This document shows positions 50,999-63,374 of a stretch of DNA of 64,000 bases, one piece after another. The position numbers and the translations under genes are program-made. How positions within the stretch are numbered: position 1 is the first letter of the stretch; each line of letters starts with the position of its first letter. The DNA lies in contig CM070906.1 of NCBI GenBank assembly GCA_036417435.1, positions 44,343,396 to 44,407,395 on the forward strand, given 5' to 3'. The notes beneath the pieces were generated by a model. The model saw nothing but the letters and a program-made list of their open reading frames with translations. It was not told the DNA's origin and did not search any database. Source of the stretch: Inia geoffrensis (lineage: Eukaryota; Chordata; Mammalia; Artiodactyla; Iniidae).

Positions 50999-51473
50999 GC
51001 CCTGTGGTTCCCAAGTCTGGCTGCACATCCTTACCTGAGGGAGTTTTAAATAATAAAGATTTCAGGGCTTCCCTGGTGGCGCAGTGGTTGAGATTCTGCC
51101 TGCTAATGCAGGGGACACGGGTTCGAGCCCTGGTCTGGGAGGATCCCACATGCCGCGGAGCAGCTGGGCCCGTGAGCCACAACTACTGAGCCTGCGCATC
51201 TGGAGCCTGTGCTCTGCAGCAAGAGAGGCCACAATAGTGAGAGGCCCCGCACACCGCAATGAAGCGTGGCCCCCACTTGCCACAACTAGAGAAAGCCCTC
51301 GCACAGAAACGAAGACCCAACACAGCAAAAATAAAAACATAAATAAATTAATAAACTCCTACCCCCAACATCTTCTAAAAAAATAAATAATAAAGATTTC
51401 AGAGGCCCTGGGAATCTGTTGTCAGGAAAGCTCGCTAGGTGATTTGATGGGCAAGTGAGCAGTTTGGGGAATC
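50999..51473 (+). mobile_element. MER5A hAT element interrupted by a CHR-2 SINE
   Basis: The left part CCTGTGGTTCCCAAGTCTGG...TGCACATCC and the right part GGCCCTGGGAATCTGTTGTC...AGCTCGCTAGGTGATTTG are MER5A. Flanks ATAGTCTA (50991-50998) and ATAGTCTT (51474-51481) are an 8-bp target duplication with one change. The SINE at 51066-51384 splits it. Confidence 0.8.
51066..51384 (+). mobile_element. CHR-2 SINE, long form, intact promoter boxes
   Basis: It begins GGCTTCCCTGGTGGCGCAGT and is flanked by perfect 18-bp copies of AAATAATAAAGATTTCAG (51048-51065 and 51385-51402). The A-box-like TGGCGCAGTGG and B-box GGTTCGAGCCC both match the RNA polymerase III consensus. It retains the 3' block (CTTGCCACAACTAGAGAAAG) missing from short copies and ends in an A-rich tail with a short CCTACCCCC insertion. 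Confidence 0.95.
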
Positions 51474-51489
51474 ATAGTCTTTATGGTCA

Positions 51490-51612
51490 GTAGAGTACCT
51501 GCATTGGAATCGCTTGGGATGACTGTCATAAATGCAAGTTCCTGGGCCCTGCCCAGATCTACCTATGGAGTCAGTCTCTGTAGGTAGGGCCTGGAATGTG
51601 CCAATTACCTGG
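51490..51612 (+). mobile_element. Second MER5-like relic
   Basis: TACCTGCATTGGAATCGCTT, GCAAGTTCCTGGGCCCTGCC and GTAGGGCCTGGAATGTGCC resemble MER5-type elements and sit directly beside the MER5A copy. Confidence 0.6.
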
Positions 51613-52711
51613 GAGTTGTTGACTTCTTTTCCTGAACATTTTGCAGGGAGATAGAACCAGGGATTTCCAGGTTTATCTGAATTCTGGCTGGAGGTGGGTG
51701 GGACAGGTGGGTGTAACTGCAGTGCCTAATTGTATGGCAAACTAAGTTTCAGATGCTGTTCCCTCCTCAGCTTTTTGATCTCCTGGGGGTCAGGACTAGA
51801 AACGTTGAATGTAAAAGTCACTGGGCTGTGTCTTTACTGAATACCTGACCTGTCCTTAAAAGAGTGTGTGCGTATGTAGGTATGTGCGTATGCACGTATG
51901 TGTCTGTAAGTGTGTAATTAGTTTTCACGACTCCAGGATAGCTTGTTCTGTAGCTGTTAGTTTTCCTTCAAAAAGAGGAGATAAGAGAATTATAGTTGAA
52001 GACCTCAGGTAATGAGTGTTGCTCTTTTTAATTTTGATGTGATAGCTTCATTCTTAGCCTAGGAATTGCTTGAGGTACGCCCTATGCTGACCCCATAAGC
52101 TGCCAGTTAGAAGCTTTCAGACAAAACGGAAAAACAAAGGCCAAAACAAACATATAAAAATACAAATTACAGGGGCCCAGAGGAGGGGAGGGGCTTTGCA
52201 GATGTAGATATCTGTGGACAGGCAGTGCCTTGGATGGTAACACAGACCTCTTTTTTTTTTTTTTCCCCTTCCTGAGGGCCCATGGGGTAAAAATCTCATA
52301 TAAAATGTGAGGGTTCTTAACTTATGTCCCTGTTGCTTCCTGAGAACTTCAAAGTTAGTTTTAATGCTGGTTTATTTTATGAGGATAATGTGATTTTCAA
52401 ACTTTATTTTGATGGCACGATATTTTCCCCTCCTCTTTTTAACAAATATACTCTTAGCTCCTCAGGATTGAAACAGATAAGTGGTATTTTATAAGTCTAA
52501 TGCATACCTTCAAATTTAATAGCGTTTATTTACTGTGATGAAGTCAGTCAGTCACAGTGAGCCCAAGGCTGTGATGAGCACTAATTTGAAAATGTGGTTG
52601 TGTGCATCAGTTACAGTCTTAAGGTCCGCTGTTAGTTGTAGGTATCCATAGTATCAAGAGATTAAGAATTCTGATTCTTGCAGACAGGTACTTGAAAAGA
52701 TCTGGACGGTT

Positions 52712-52730
52712 GGGTGGGTGGGTAGGTGGG
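52712..52730 (+). other. G-quadruplex motif
   Basis: GGGTGGGTGGGTAGGTGGG has four GGG runs with loops of 1, 1 and 5 bases, fitting the standard quadruplex pattern on the strand equivalent to the ELAVL2 pre-mRNA. It is part of a TGGG-type simple repeat. Confidence 0.7.
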
Positions 52731-53334
52731 TGGTGGTAGCTTAATAAATACCTCATTTTGCTGACTCTGGGTGCTATTTAATTAGAAATTTGGCAGAAAG
52801 GCTGGGTGTATGCCCAGGTATTCACAAAACAAGGTAACTTGGCAGCGCAGGGTAAGTGCCTTGATGCCTAGTGTATTAACTGTGGAATATACATTTGAAT
52901 ATGGCTGTCTTTAGATTTTAGTGGCTAAATTTGTATAAAATGAAATTTATATAATATGAGACGAAATTTACTTTTTTGTGGTACTGAAGAAACTATTTGT
53001 CTATTTATCAATATATCTTTAAACCACATTATTTTTCCATGTACTCTTGTTTCTTCCAAACATCATGACTAATCGGTCATTTCAAAAATTTGATGTTACT
53101 ACTTGATGTTACTGGTTTTTATAAAGTTTCAGGGAAAAACTTTAAAATTTATTCTTTCAGGTTTCTTTTTCTCCACTCAGACCTAACTTGGGTGTTTTAT
53201 AGAACAATTTTCGAAGTGTCAGTCTTGATTAATTTAGATGAAGGACTTCAGGATGATGAAATTAGAAATTTATAAGATTTAAGAAACCAAGTACGTTTTT
53301 GTTTTTGTTTTTTTTCTTTTTTTAAAAAAATCTT

Positions 53335-53942
53335 TGTCAGGGAGGAAAAACTTTCCTCCACCCTCTTAGTTTAATTTGCAAGCCCCCAATTACTGAACCT
53401 AACAAAAGATAGGTTATACAATGTTATATGTCCATTGTATCTCAGTGAAACTGGGGGAAAAAGGGATTAACAGGAGAAGAGGCAACACAGTTTTTAGTAA
53501 TATTTCACATGCATTGGAGTTCACAGAAAAAAAGTGAAGCAAAGAAGTTGTTAGACTCTGGGGCTTATATACCATTTTAACAAAGCAAAAGGGGGTTTGG
53601 GTTCTGAGGGTGGGTAAATTGTAGGGGAGTGACCAAGAAAATATATAGGGGGAACTAATGGAAGATGAGAGCTATTTTAGCAAGGTTTATCTATGCAGAT
53701 TCATCTTGGTGCTGACTCTCCATCCCCAGTGGTAAGAGTTGCTCTCCTCTTCCTGGTATATGAGAGGGGAACACCTTCACAAGGGAAATTTATAACCTGC
53801 TTTTAGGCAGAAAAGGGTAGGGCAGAGAAGAGTACTCTTCCTGCATCTGTTGATTCTTAATTGCCTTTAACTCAAAATATTCCTTATGCTTATAACTGGC
53901 ATATTTGAGGGGTGGCAAGGCATTTTCTGACTCTCTTCACCA
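53335..53942 (-). mobile_element. Solo ERV LTR, same family as 37801-38341, opposite orientation
   Basis: On the minus strand it ends GTTTTTCCTCCCTGACA and contains GGTATATAAGCCC (53573-53561 region), AACCCAAACCCC and ATAAACCTTGCTAAA, each with a counterpart at the same place in the + strand LTR at 37801-38341. No internal retroviral sequence is present. It carries an extra AT-rich stretch near 53412-53461 relative to the other copy. No clear target duplication was seen. Confidence 0.65.
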
Positions 53943-54996
53943 TGAAATAAGTTTAACTCTCAGCAGACTTAGAAGAGTTTCTTCTTCTGATAGCCTGTGG
54001 TAATGAAACCTTAAATGACTAGTTTCTGGGAAGAAAAACATCTATTGTGAGGATATGGAAAAGTTTGAAAGAGAACCATTCCTGATTAATTTGTAAATCA
54101 TCTGGATTTTTGCTTCCAGATGGTGATCTTTGTATTAATTTGTTTTATTCCACTAGAAGAAAATGAAGAAAAGTATTGTAACTCTCAAGAGAAGCTTGCA
54201 CAGTTCTCCAGCAGCTTTTGAAGACTATTTACTGTGAAAATGAGGTTGAACCTGTTGGTTAAATGAAGTTTAGGAGTTTTGATCCTGTGCTTTCTTGGCC
54301 CTTGTTGTCCCTGGGACGTTTTGCCAATAGATTAGGAACATAGTGTTTTAGTGCCCTTGACCTTACTGTGTTATTAGTTTGATACAAAACATAAACTTCA
54401 TTACTGTATGCAAATTCATAGAAAACAGAATACAGTTGAAGTTCTTTTGTAAGGATTCACCCCTTGAAATTTAGCAAGATATGAATGCGTGTGTGCTCTT
54501 TGCTATTCCAGACATTTCCACAGTGTTTCTTCTAGTTTTTGTTTACTTTTACCTCAGAAGTATACATACATACGTATATCTACCATACATCAGGTGGTAT
54601 AGAATAGAAACTATTTTTGATTTATTACTTAGTGGCTGTCATAATGATGGAAAAATGTAGATGAGAAAAAAGATGAACTAAATGGAAGAACATAAAGAAC
54701 AAATTTTGATCTAGGAATCCTTCTTTTTAAAATCTGTAGAATGCTAAAATTCTGTTTCTCAGGTATGCAATTGATTTATCAATCTGCTTTTCTTTTGGTG
54801 GATTTTACTCTAATTTACTGCCTTATCTGTTACACTACCTTAGTACCAGCCTTTGCTTTCTTAACTTTCTAAATTATGAGTAGAGCAAAGTGTTTTTCTT
54901 TTGCACCTATTGGAACATTTCCTTTTAAATATTACTTGAACAGAATAGTTGATCGTTGAAACTAAAGCTGTGCTTCAGAATTTGCCACCTTCTTTT

Positions 54997-55289
54997 TTAA
55001 AAAAAATGTATTTATTTATTTATTTATGGCTGTGTTGGGTCTTCGTTCCTGTGCGAGGGCTTTCTCTAGTTGTGGCAAGTGGGGGCCACTCTTCATCGCG
55101 GTGTGCAGGCCTCTCACTATCGCGGCCTCTGTTGTTGCAGAGCACAGGCTCCAGACGCGCAGGCTCAGTAATTGTGGCTCACGGGCCCAGTTGCTCCACG
55201 GCATGTGGGATCTTCCCAAACCAGGGCTCGAACCCGTGTCCCCTGCATTGGCAGGCAGATTCTGAACCACCGCGCCACCAGGGAAGCCC
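54997..55289 (-). mobile_element. CHR-2 SINE, long form
   Basis: The minus strand begins GGGCTTCCCTGGTGGCGCGG; the tail is at 54997-55026. It is flanked by exact copies of GCCACCTTCTTTT (54984-54996 and 55290-55302). The long open frames across it are SINE translations. Confidence 0.95.
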
Positions 55290-55483
55290 GCCACCTTCTT
55301 TTGAGCTTGTTCTAAGTTACAAGTCCACTGCTGCTACTGAGTTTTGAGAGCTGGGGAAACCATCAGAGTGTCCTTTCCAGCTAAAAACACTAACTTTAAA
55401 AAATATTTTCTGTCATTTTACTTGTGAGTGTCTTTTGATCTGTCAGGCCTATGCAGTGACTCATTTAGCATGATTTACTTCTT

Positions 55484-55629
55484 TTTTTAAAATTTAATTA
55501 ATTAATTGACTTATTTTTTGGCCGTGCCACGCAGCTTACGGGATCTTAGTTCCCTGACTCAGGGATTGAACCCCGGGCCGTGGCAGTGAAAGCATCAAGT
55601 CCTAATCACTGGACTGCCAGGGAATTCCC
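55484..55629 (-). mobile_element. CHR-type SINE, short old copy
   Basis: The minus strand begins GGGAATTCCCTGGCAGTCCA. It is flanked by TAGCATGATTTACTTCTT (55466-55483) and TAGCATGTTTTACTTCTT (55630-55647), one mismatch. It sits only about 200 bases from the preceding SINE and has the same orientation. Confidence 0.92.
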
Positions 55630-55865
55630 TAGCATGTTTTACTTCTTAATGTATCTGGTTTTGCTTCTTAAAGTATCAGTTTTTGACACCATTGGATATC
55701 CCTTTTGTTGGTTATGGTATCTGTCATACATTTTTTGAGAGACTTCAAGCTGTAAAGCAGCATTGGCCGCTCTTCCAAGTATTGTGAAGAAATGGAGCCT
55801 CATTTAAAACTATATTTCTTGTGATCTAACTACTCAGTCGTCTCTTACATCATACATCACCGTAG

Positions 55866-56001
55866 GTAATTGAGGGGTGATGGCAGAGGCCACGGTCTAA
55901 GACCTGCTGTCCTCCCTGTTGGAGGACCCCTGCCCATCCCAGAGGGTCTTAGACATAGCCTCCCTTGGCCGGCCCAGCCCTACCCTGAGCCAGAGCACAG
56001 G
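55866..56001 (+). other. GC-rich patch with exon-like splice sites (candidate cryptic exon)
   Basis: CATCACCGTAG precedes and CACAGG followed by GTAAGTG ends a 136-base GC-rich block, within otherwise AT-rich intron. The block is open in one + frame (GDGRGHGLRPAVLPVGGPLP) but resembles no family I know. It could equally be an unrecognised repeat fragment. Confidence 0.25.
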
Positions 56002-56232
56002 GTAAGTGTGTTCAACCAGAAGAACCAGGAGGGCTTTCCTGTCTTTCAGATCAGCCTGTCATCCACTTCTAGCGTGCTGTGCCTGTGCTGAAGAAGTTCA
56101 TTTCTTTGGAATCCAAAGAGCAAAAGTTGCACAGGGTTCCCTGAAGCCTAGAGCCTCTGGGTGGGGCTGAGTGGGAGGAGGGGAGACAACCATCTGTACC
56201 CCTTGCGGCCCAGGAGACTGTCTGACCATTTA

Positions 56233-56254
56233 AGAAGAAGAAGAAGAAGAAGAA
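56233..56254. repeat. (AAG)n triplet repeat
   Basis: About seven perfect AAG units, a GAA/TTC-type tract on the transcribed region of the ELAVL2 intron. Confidence 0.9.
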
Positions 56255-56514
56255 AGCAACATTCAGTTTAAACTGTGTTGATAAGCGTTTCTTCCCATCT
56301 TTCCATGTGAAATAGACTTTGAATGCAGAGGTGGTAATAGTATTTACCAAACCCTTATGTACACTAGGGTTGTTACTATGTTATTAGCTTAGCTTGGCAT
56401 CAAGTTCGTGGGATTAACATTGAAACAAAATGCCTGCTATCTTCAACTCCCCTGCTAGGGAGGTGGGCTCATGAGCACTACTTTTAGAGGTTTTAGCCTA
56501 GAAAGAACGTGTTA

Positions 56515-56605
56515 CACTTAAGTTTAAATCCCAGCCTAGGCACTTACTTTATATGAGCTATTTGACTCCCAACTTGAGTTTCTTCCATAAAGTGCCTAGC
56601 ACGTT
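56515..56605 (+). mobile_element. MIR-like relic
   Basis: AGTTTAAATCCCAGCCTAGG, CACTTACTTTATATGAGCTA and GAGTTTCTTCCATAAAGTGC follow MIR order. Confidence 0.5.
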
Positions 56606-59454
56606 GGGGTACTCTCTGTCTCCCCAGTCCCTTCTTACCAGTTAATATTCATTTGGTTAGAAGACAGTTGTAGATGTTTTTTTCTTTGGGTAAACTGATT
56701 TTTGAAAAAAATCTCCAAATAAATCTGTTGTCTTAGAATTCTTAGATTTTCTCATGATGTGGGAAGTTTGCAAAGGTAATTTCCTGTTCTTTGCTTTCTA
56801 GGTGATTTGACAAACAAAATTGATTTTCTAGGGGTGGAACAAAGTGGGACTAGGAAATACAAGGCAGGACTTGTGAGCCCAGAGAGATGATTAATGATAT
56901 TACACCAGCTTCTCTGAACTAGAGCACTGGAGTATGGAGTTATTGCTCTGTGTGGTATTGTGTGAATGTTATTCAGAATGAATTAGCTTGACTTAAAATA
57001 TGGACGTACTCTAAGCCAAGCTTCCCCAGTGGAGTGTTATTGATCTGGAAGGTCCGCAAGTTGTTAAATAGAGCCATGAGGTATCAGATAGATGAAAACT
57101 AACTGAGGCTCGTTTTCACTGTTACTGACAGCTTCTTCCTTAAGATTAATACCCCTTTAATATAAATTGTAAATACCAGTACTAAATATTCTAATTTCAT
57201 AAAGTAAGGTTTTCAAGTAGAGAAATAAAGATGTGTGTGTGTGGATGTTAAGAAGCCCAGTATTCCTGTAGTGTTAGCAGATCAGAGGACTTAGAAAAAA
57301 AATTGCTGTCCTTTTGTTTTCTTTCTGTTGAAATATTCATTGAAAGCATTTAAAGCATTGCTTTATTCAGTCATCACAGATTTTACAGATTCTAGTTTGT
57401 GTAAGGGGGTTGGCGATTTCCATGAGGGCATGGTTAACTTAGCAGATGCAATTTTACATCTTGTTTTCCTTTTTTTGTTAAATCCTTATGCATATTGTGA
57501 ATTAGAGTTTATTTTTAGCTCTTAATGAGTTCTTTTCTCATCATTGTACTTTTTGTTGGAACTCTGTTTTCTACATAATGCTTTGATTTTGAAGGGGGAG
57601 TGTATATGGCTCACAAGTCTTGTATCCATCCCCAATCCCCACTCCAACTCAACTAGAATTTGCATTTTTTTTCATTTGAGGCAATAGATCTGGTTATGTT
57701 ACCTTGTAGAGTAGATGTGGTGATGCCCTTGACTCTTCACAACCTGTTTGACCTTCGGGATTTATCCTGAGAAAGTCAGATTCTCCCTTTAAAGTAAGGT
57801 TTAAAGGAGACATATCTGCATGTAAACAGGTAAACCAGAATCATTTCATTGTATTCAGGGTCACTGGAGCCTGAGGGAGCAACTTTATTTCTTCACGTTT
57901 TGATGCTTTAAATCCAATCTTAAGGAGTCACTGGGTCATTAACACTGGCCTCCAAGATACTATGTTCTGAATCCTTCCTCCTAACCCTGATACTTGTTTC
58001 TGAGAGCTTTTTTCATACCACTGAAATGAATTATAGTTGCTTTTAGTCCACTTTAAAATGTATCTAAATAGGCTGGTTATGGTGTGTCAGATCAACTGAT
58101 ATCTCTTCTATAAAATAAAGGCACTTTCCTAAATGATCCGAAATCATATCTAGCCCTAGAATTCTGTGACTTTTCTCTTGTGAACATAGCTGCTAAGTTA
58201 GTTCTTCGTAAGCATAGTGCTTAGGGATTCTGACATGTATGGTGCAGACAACATACTACCTTTTCAAGCAGAATGATTTGGGATCTAACATTTAACCTCA
58301 AGATATTTAACCAGGGTTGTTTTTAAACCCTTATATTCTTGGTATTTCTGGGCCTTTATTTCAGGGGTAAATTCCCTTCATTCATGTTGTAATCAGGTTA
58401 AAATACAGAATTTTCAATGCTGATTTGTTACTGTGTTTTTTAATCAATACATTTCCTTTTGTAAGTGTTGGAAATTGGAAGCCTTTCCAAAAAGGCATGA
58501 TAAGGTTGTTCACTGCATTATGTTCCCCAATTCCATATTTGGGAACATTAAAAACAGAGGTAATGAGCTATTAAAAATCAGAATGTGGAATCTTCTTGAG
58601 CTTAGGTTCCTTGACTTTTTCTGAAATTTTAGTTCTCTGAGTGTTTATGGAAAACAACATATGTGGACATAGCCATCATGTAAGGAGGGCATCTAATATT
58701 CTTTGCTGGTTTCTAGAGCTGGACAGCAGAGTTTTAAAGAGTCCCTCCCGCCTTTTTTTGAGGGTGGTGATGGTGAGATATTGCAAATGAACTTAATTTA
58801 GTGTATACAGTTCTTAGGTGATTTTGGGTAGGTGAAAGTAAACATCAAAGAGGGAGGAGTGAGGCTTAGCTGTTTCTCAAGACCAAATTCTGCCACATGT
58901 ACAGACATCTAGCAAGCTGGCCCTAAGTGACTGATATAGTTACTTTGCAAGCTTAATGAAGTCCCAGTTCTCTGTTCTTTTTTAGGTGCTTCAAACACAC
59001 CTTCTGTGAAATGCTAAACAAAAGCTGAACCCAGGACCATTTCATGTTTAGGGGTCCTATCCATAAGGGTACAAGTTAAAGCCATCTTGGATTCTTGTGT
59101 CCTGTTTATACAGGGGTGGGTAGTATCTGTAAACTACTTTAGCACATCTGCATATCTTGAATACCTTTGATTTTACCAATGAGACCCCATTTCTAACTCT
59201 CATTACACTAATTAACAATAACTAGCTTAAGGAACAAAAACCCATTTTGACATTCATTATACTAATTAGCAGAGAAATGGTTGTTGATTTAGATATGGAT
59301 AGTAGATAGTCTTGTTAACTAGTCACTTTTGGAGGTTGGTCCTTACTTGTGTTTTGCTAGTTAATTATTCCTGGGCTGTGTGTGCATTCAGGATAGTGTG
59401 TTAGATGACCACTCCTAGAATTAAAGCTACTGGCACATAAATAACATCCCACTG

Positions 59455-59760
59455 ATTCACGACAAATTAAAAAAAAATTTAATTGTGGTAAAATATATAT
59501 ATAACATAAAGTTTACCATTTTAACCATTTTAGGTGTATAGGTCCATGGCATTAAGTATATTCACAATGTTGTGCAGCTATCACCACTATTTGTAGAACC
59601 AGTTCATCATGCCAGACAAACTCTGTACCCATTAAACAGTAACTCCCCACCCTGTTTCCCCCAAACCATTGGCAACCACCATTGTACTTTTTATCTCTAT
59701 GAATTTGCCTATTCTGGGTACCTCATATAAGTAAAAAGTGAAATTGTACAGTATTTGTTA
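59455..59760 (-). mobile_element. Old L1 3' region relic
   Basis: AGTTTACCATTTTAACCATT, ATTCACAATGTTGTGCAGCT, ATTGGCAACCACCATTGTAC and TTCTGGGTACCTCATATAAG are a familiar L1M-type sequence that is usually found antisense to the element. The subfamily is not assigned. Confidence 0.75.
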
Positions 59761-59775
59761 TACCAAAGTACTTTA

Positions 59776-60130
59776 TTTTTTATAAATTTATTTTATTTAC
59801 TTATTTTTGGCTGTGTTGGGTCTTTGTTGCTGCGTGTGGGCTGTCTCCAGTTGTGGCGAGCAGGAGCTACTCTTTGTTGCAGTGCGTGGCCTTCTCATTG
59901 CGGTGGCTTCTCTTGTTGCGGAGCACGGGCTCTAGGGTGCATGGGCTTCAGTGGTTGCAGCACGTGGGCTCAGTAGTTGTGGCTTGTGGGCTCTAGAGCA
60001 CAGGCTCAGTAGTTGTGGCACACGGGTTCAGTTGCTCCGCGGCATGTAGGATCTTCCAGGACCGGTGCTCAAACTCGTGTCCCCTGCATTTGCAGGCGGA
60101 TTCTTAACCACTGTGCCACCAGGGAAGCCC
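59776..60130 (-). mobile_element. CHR-1-type SINE, long copy
   Basis: The minus strand begins GGGCTTCCCTGGTGGCACAG; the tail lies at 59776-59800. It is flanked by exact copies of TACCAAAGTACTTTA (59761-59775 and 60131-60145). At 355 bases it is the longest SINE here, with an internal repeat of CACAACTACTGAGCC-type units (GTAGTTGTGGC occurs twice on the + strand). Confidence 0.93.
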
Positions 60131-60151
60131 TACCAAAGTACTTTAAAAGTA

Positions 60152-60156
<5 letters not shown>

Positions 60157-60218
<62 letters not shown>

Positions 60219-60226
60219 TATATATA
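60157..60226. repeat. Compound (TA)n(CA)n(TA)n microsatellite
   Basis: About 22 TA units, nine CA units, then four TA units. It follows directly on the SINE duplication and is probably highly variable. Confidence 0.95.
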
Positions 60227-60955
60227 ATTTACTTCTGAAATACTTTTAAAAATAATATATATAATATTTATAACATATATATTGTATATATAGTAATAGT
60301 TTCAGGAGATACTAAATTTCTTTCTTTGGACCATAGGCTTCTTCTGTGTATTTTATTTCCTTTCATTTCAACTTGCCTTTAGGAATCAACCCCTCCCTTT
60401 GAAATAATTTCTTTGTTTTCAAACTTAGTTCTTGCCAGTTTCCCCATAAAAGGAATATCCAGGTAAAACAGTGGATTTGTGCAGTATTTAATCAGATTGC
60501 TCACTACTTGCAGGGACTTCATCTCGCCCCTTTGCAGTGGTCCAGCCTGGTTCAGGCTTGTTTTCTTCTTTTGGAAGTTGCCTGCAATCTCCATGGCATA
60601 ACGGCGGGCCACCTGGAAGAAGAGGCAGTGGCACACACGGTAGATTCAGACAAGAACTAAAACAGCTTTGCTCTCCAGCAGTTTTCCCTGCTTTCACACT
60701 TTTTTTCTACTTCCTCTTCTCCCAGAGAGTCACAGCGTCCAGGGATGACCGCCTGTGGGGTGTCCTGGGACACAGGGTGATGGCTCCAGACTTCTTTCTC
60801 TTTATCTCACTTCATCCTTTCCTCCACTGAGAACCTGAAGGAAATCTTGGCAGAAAGCTGTTGCTCAGTAGAAGGAGACAAAGAGGGAAAAATAGAAATT
60901 CTCTTCTATAGTTTTAGCTTTTCCTTCCATTTTTCTTCCTTCCCCAGCACTCCTT

Positions 60956-61011
60956 CTACCCACCCCACCCCACCCAATCCCACCTCCCCTAAAAAAAAAA
61001 AAAAAAAAAAA
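60956..61011. repeat. C-rich (CCCAC) tract followed by poly(A)
   Basis: CACCCCACCCCACCCAATCCC-like repeats followed by about 21 A. No element body is recognised. Confidence 0.8.
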
Positions 61012-62472
61012 CCCAGCCAGGGACATTCCTTTTTAGACCACAGGAACAATTACTGTAGTAAAGAAAGCCTTAAGCATCTTCCTGCAGCAACTTTGGGAGA
61101 CAGATGCTGATGTAGGTTGAATTTAGAGGCAGGTGGTGGCCTGTTTCTGCCTTTACATTATTTCAGATTCTATACTACTGAGTAGAGCAGTCTTCCTTTA
61201 AAATTTTTGGTCTCATATCTTCGCCTCCTGCCTTCTCTGTTGGCATCTGCCAGATGCCTGCTGGCTACAGGAACATCATTCCACGCTTAGTGAATGTATT
61301 TATTTTCAGTGCTGGCTATTGACAACTTAAAGAGCAATTCCATGAGTTGAGACGTAGCAGAAAGGCTCCCCTGGTGGAGGCTTTAATAAAATAATAAAAA
61401 AAAGTTAATACTTTTTATAGTTTAAGGTCTTAATTCAGGCTTCATGCAGACTTCTCCGCGCTGCGTTCTTTGTGGTGAGCTACCAAAGACCTCTTATTGG
61501 GATAGGGAAGATGTTCCTCTGGAGCTGTAAGTTCTTGACCGGTATTAGTGGTGAAAGTGACTCAGGTTAGCAGCCTTTGTCGAACTAAGAATCTTGGCAT
61601 GCTGGAGAATATGAGCCAGTGTTGGGTACTTGATTTAGGGTAGTGACTATCTGTTAAAGAGATCCTGAGTCACAACATACTCTGATAATGTAATTTCTTA
61701 CATTTTTTGCACCTTATTTTTAAGGTGTGGTAGAGGTGGAGGGAACTGGTCATAGTTTGCAGAGGGAGATGCAGAATGTTCTACACTGGTGACTTTCTTT
61801 TGTTTTTGAGCTAGGAGTTAGAAGCAATGCTTTCTACATGCAGGGGATGGTCTGGTCCACTAGTGATTTGTTGATTATTCCATTTTATGGTCAATCTTTG
61901 AAGCAGTCTTTTATTTGATCAGAAATAAGAGAGGTATTTCTTTTCAGTTTGTATGGAGAAATTTGTAAGACCCTTCATGGATGTAAGAGAAGATTGTCTC
62001 TCTGATTTCATAAGACCATTCCATATTGAGGTATTCTCTTTCCTGGTGTATAGTTGGTGGGAGTATAGTTGCAGAAGCCAAGAGACAAGTACTCTCTGTC
62101 CTTGCCTTAGTATAGACAAGGGGCCAGTATGGGACCCAAGTAAAATCAATTAGGTATTTTCTCCCAAGACCTCAAGGAAGAGATGGAAGGATGAGATGGT
62201 GACGGTGACCCATCTCATCAGACTGTGTGTTTTAGATCTGAGATGATGGCTGTTCTTTTCACTGCTTAGCCCACTGGAGCCTGGTTCCCAACCCCTATTG
62301 ATTCTGAAAATTTCTGTGCCTCTTCCATTAAATTCCCTTTTGCTAGTTAGCTAGAGTCAGTTTATGTTACTTATAATATAGAACTGTAGTGAAGCAATTT
62401 TTGCTTAATTCACACTTCTGTCTCTGTGTGTCAGAGTTTACTTTTCTACAGTCCCGAAAGTAAGCTTACTGA

Positions 62473-62494
62473 TTTTTTTTTTTTTTTTTTTTTG
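62473..62494. repeat. Poly(T) run
   Basis: Twenty-two T with no recognisable element attached. Confidence 0.9.
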
Positions 62495-63328
62495 GTTGAC
62501 ATCACATTAACCCATAAGAAAGTAACTTTTGAAATTGCTTAGAAGTCCCTGTTTTGAACTCACCGTCTTTCCACACAGGGCTCATCAAAGAAGGTGCAGG
62601 TTCCAGGTCTCACTTTCTAGATAACATCTTATTTAGACCAGAAAGTTTTCCATTAGGAAGTTATTTGAATCGAAATGGGAGATTGAGCCCTTTTTTGCCT
62701 CAGGTCATATTTCCAGTTACTTGGATACCTTTCACACCTGTATCATTCTAACCTGATCTTTTAGTTCTTTAACATACCATGTGTGTTCAACTAGATTCTC
62801 TAAAGCATCTATGATGTGGAAGAAGTTAAGCTGCAGTCTAGAGTCACCAGATACTCAGACATATTACTGCTTCGTAGGGATAAAGGTGTTGTGATTTTTA
62901 TTTTTATTTTGGTTTGTTTGGAACAGCTTTTACCTCCGATGGAGTCTGAGGGTTGTTGTTTAAGGACTATCTTTCACTTCTAACAAAAGAATTACCCCTT
63001 TTTGTACGGTACTCTTTATTGCCAGTAACCCTCCAGGGTTCGCATCCTGACCATTTTCCCAGTGTCTGTAGGGTCACAGTTTTCCCTCCTTTGAACCTGT
63101 TAAATTTGTCATAGCTATAATAGATGAACTGCCCAAGCTGACTGCTTACTTGCCCTGAGACTTTTTTAGCTTTGAGGAAAACAAAAGCTAATGGTAAAGA
63201 CGTCTGTCTCTGTTTTGCGAGGTATATACGTATGTGTATTTTATAAAGTCACCTGGCTCTACCTTTCAAAGAGTTGACTCATATTTGATTCACATTGTCA
63301 TTGGTGGAGGAAACCGAAGTTCTGATAT

Positions 63329-63374
63329 AATTATGCAGAAGTCGTAGGTGCAATTATGCAGAAGTCGTAGGTGC
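63329..63374. repeat. Perfect 23-bp tandem duplication
   Basis: Two identical, directly adjacent copies with the unit starting AATTATGCAGAAGTCGTAGG at 63329 and 63352, followed by a partial third start (AAT). There is no sequence decay between them, so the duplication is recent, polymorphic or an assembly artefact. Confidence 0.97.

Noticed and set aside
54949..55347. 132-codon + strand reading frame
   Set aside because: It is a translation of the CHR-2 SINE at 54997-55289 plus short flanks, not a gene.
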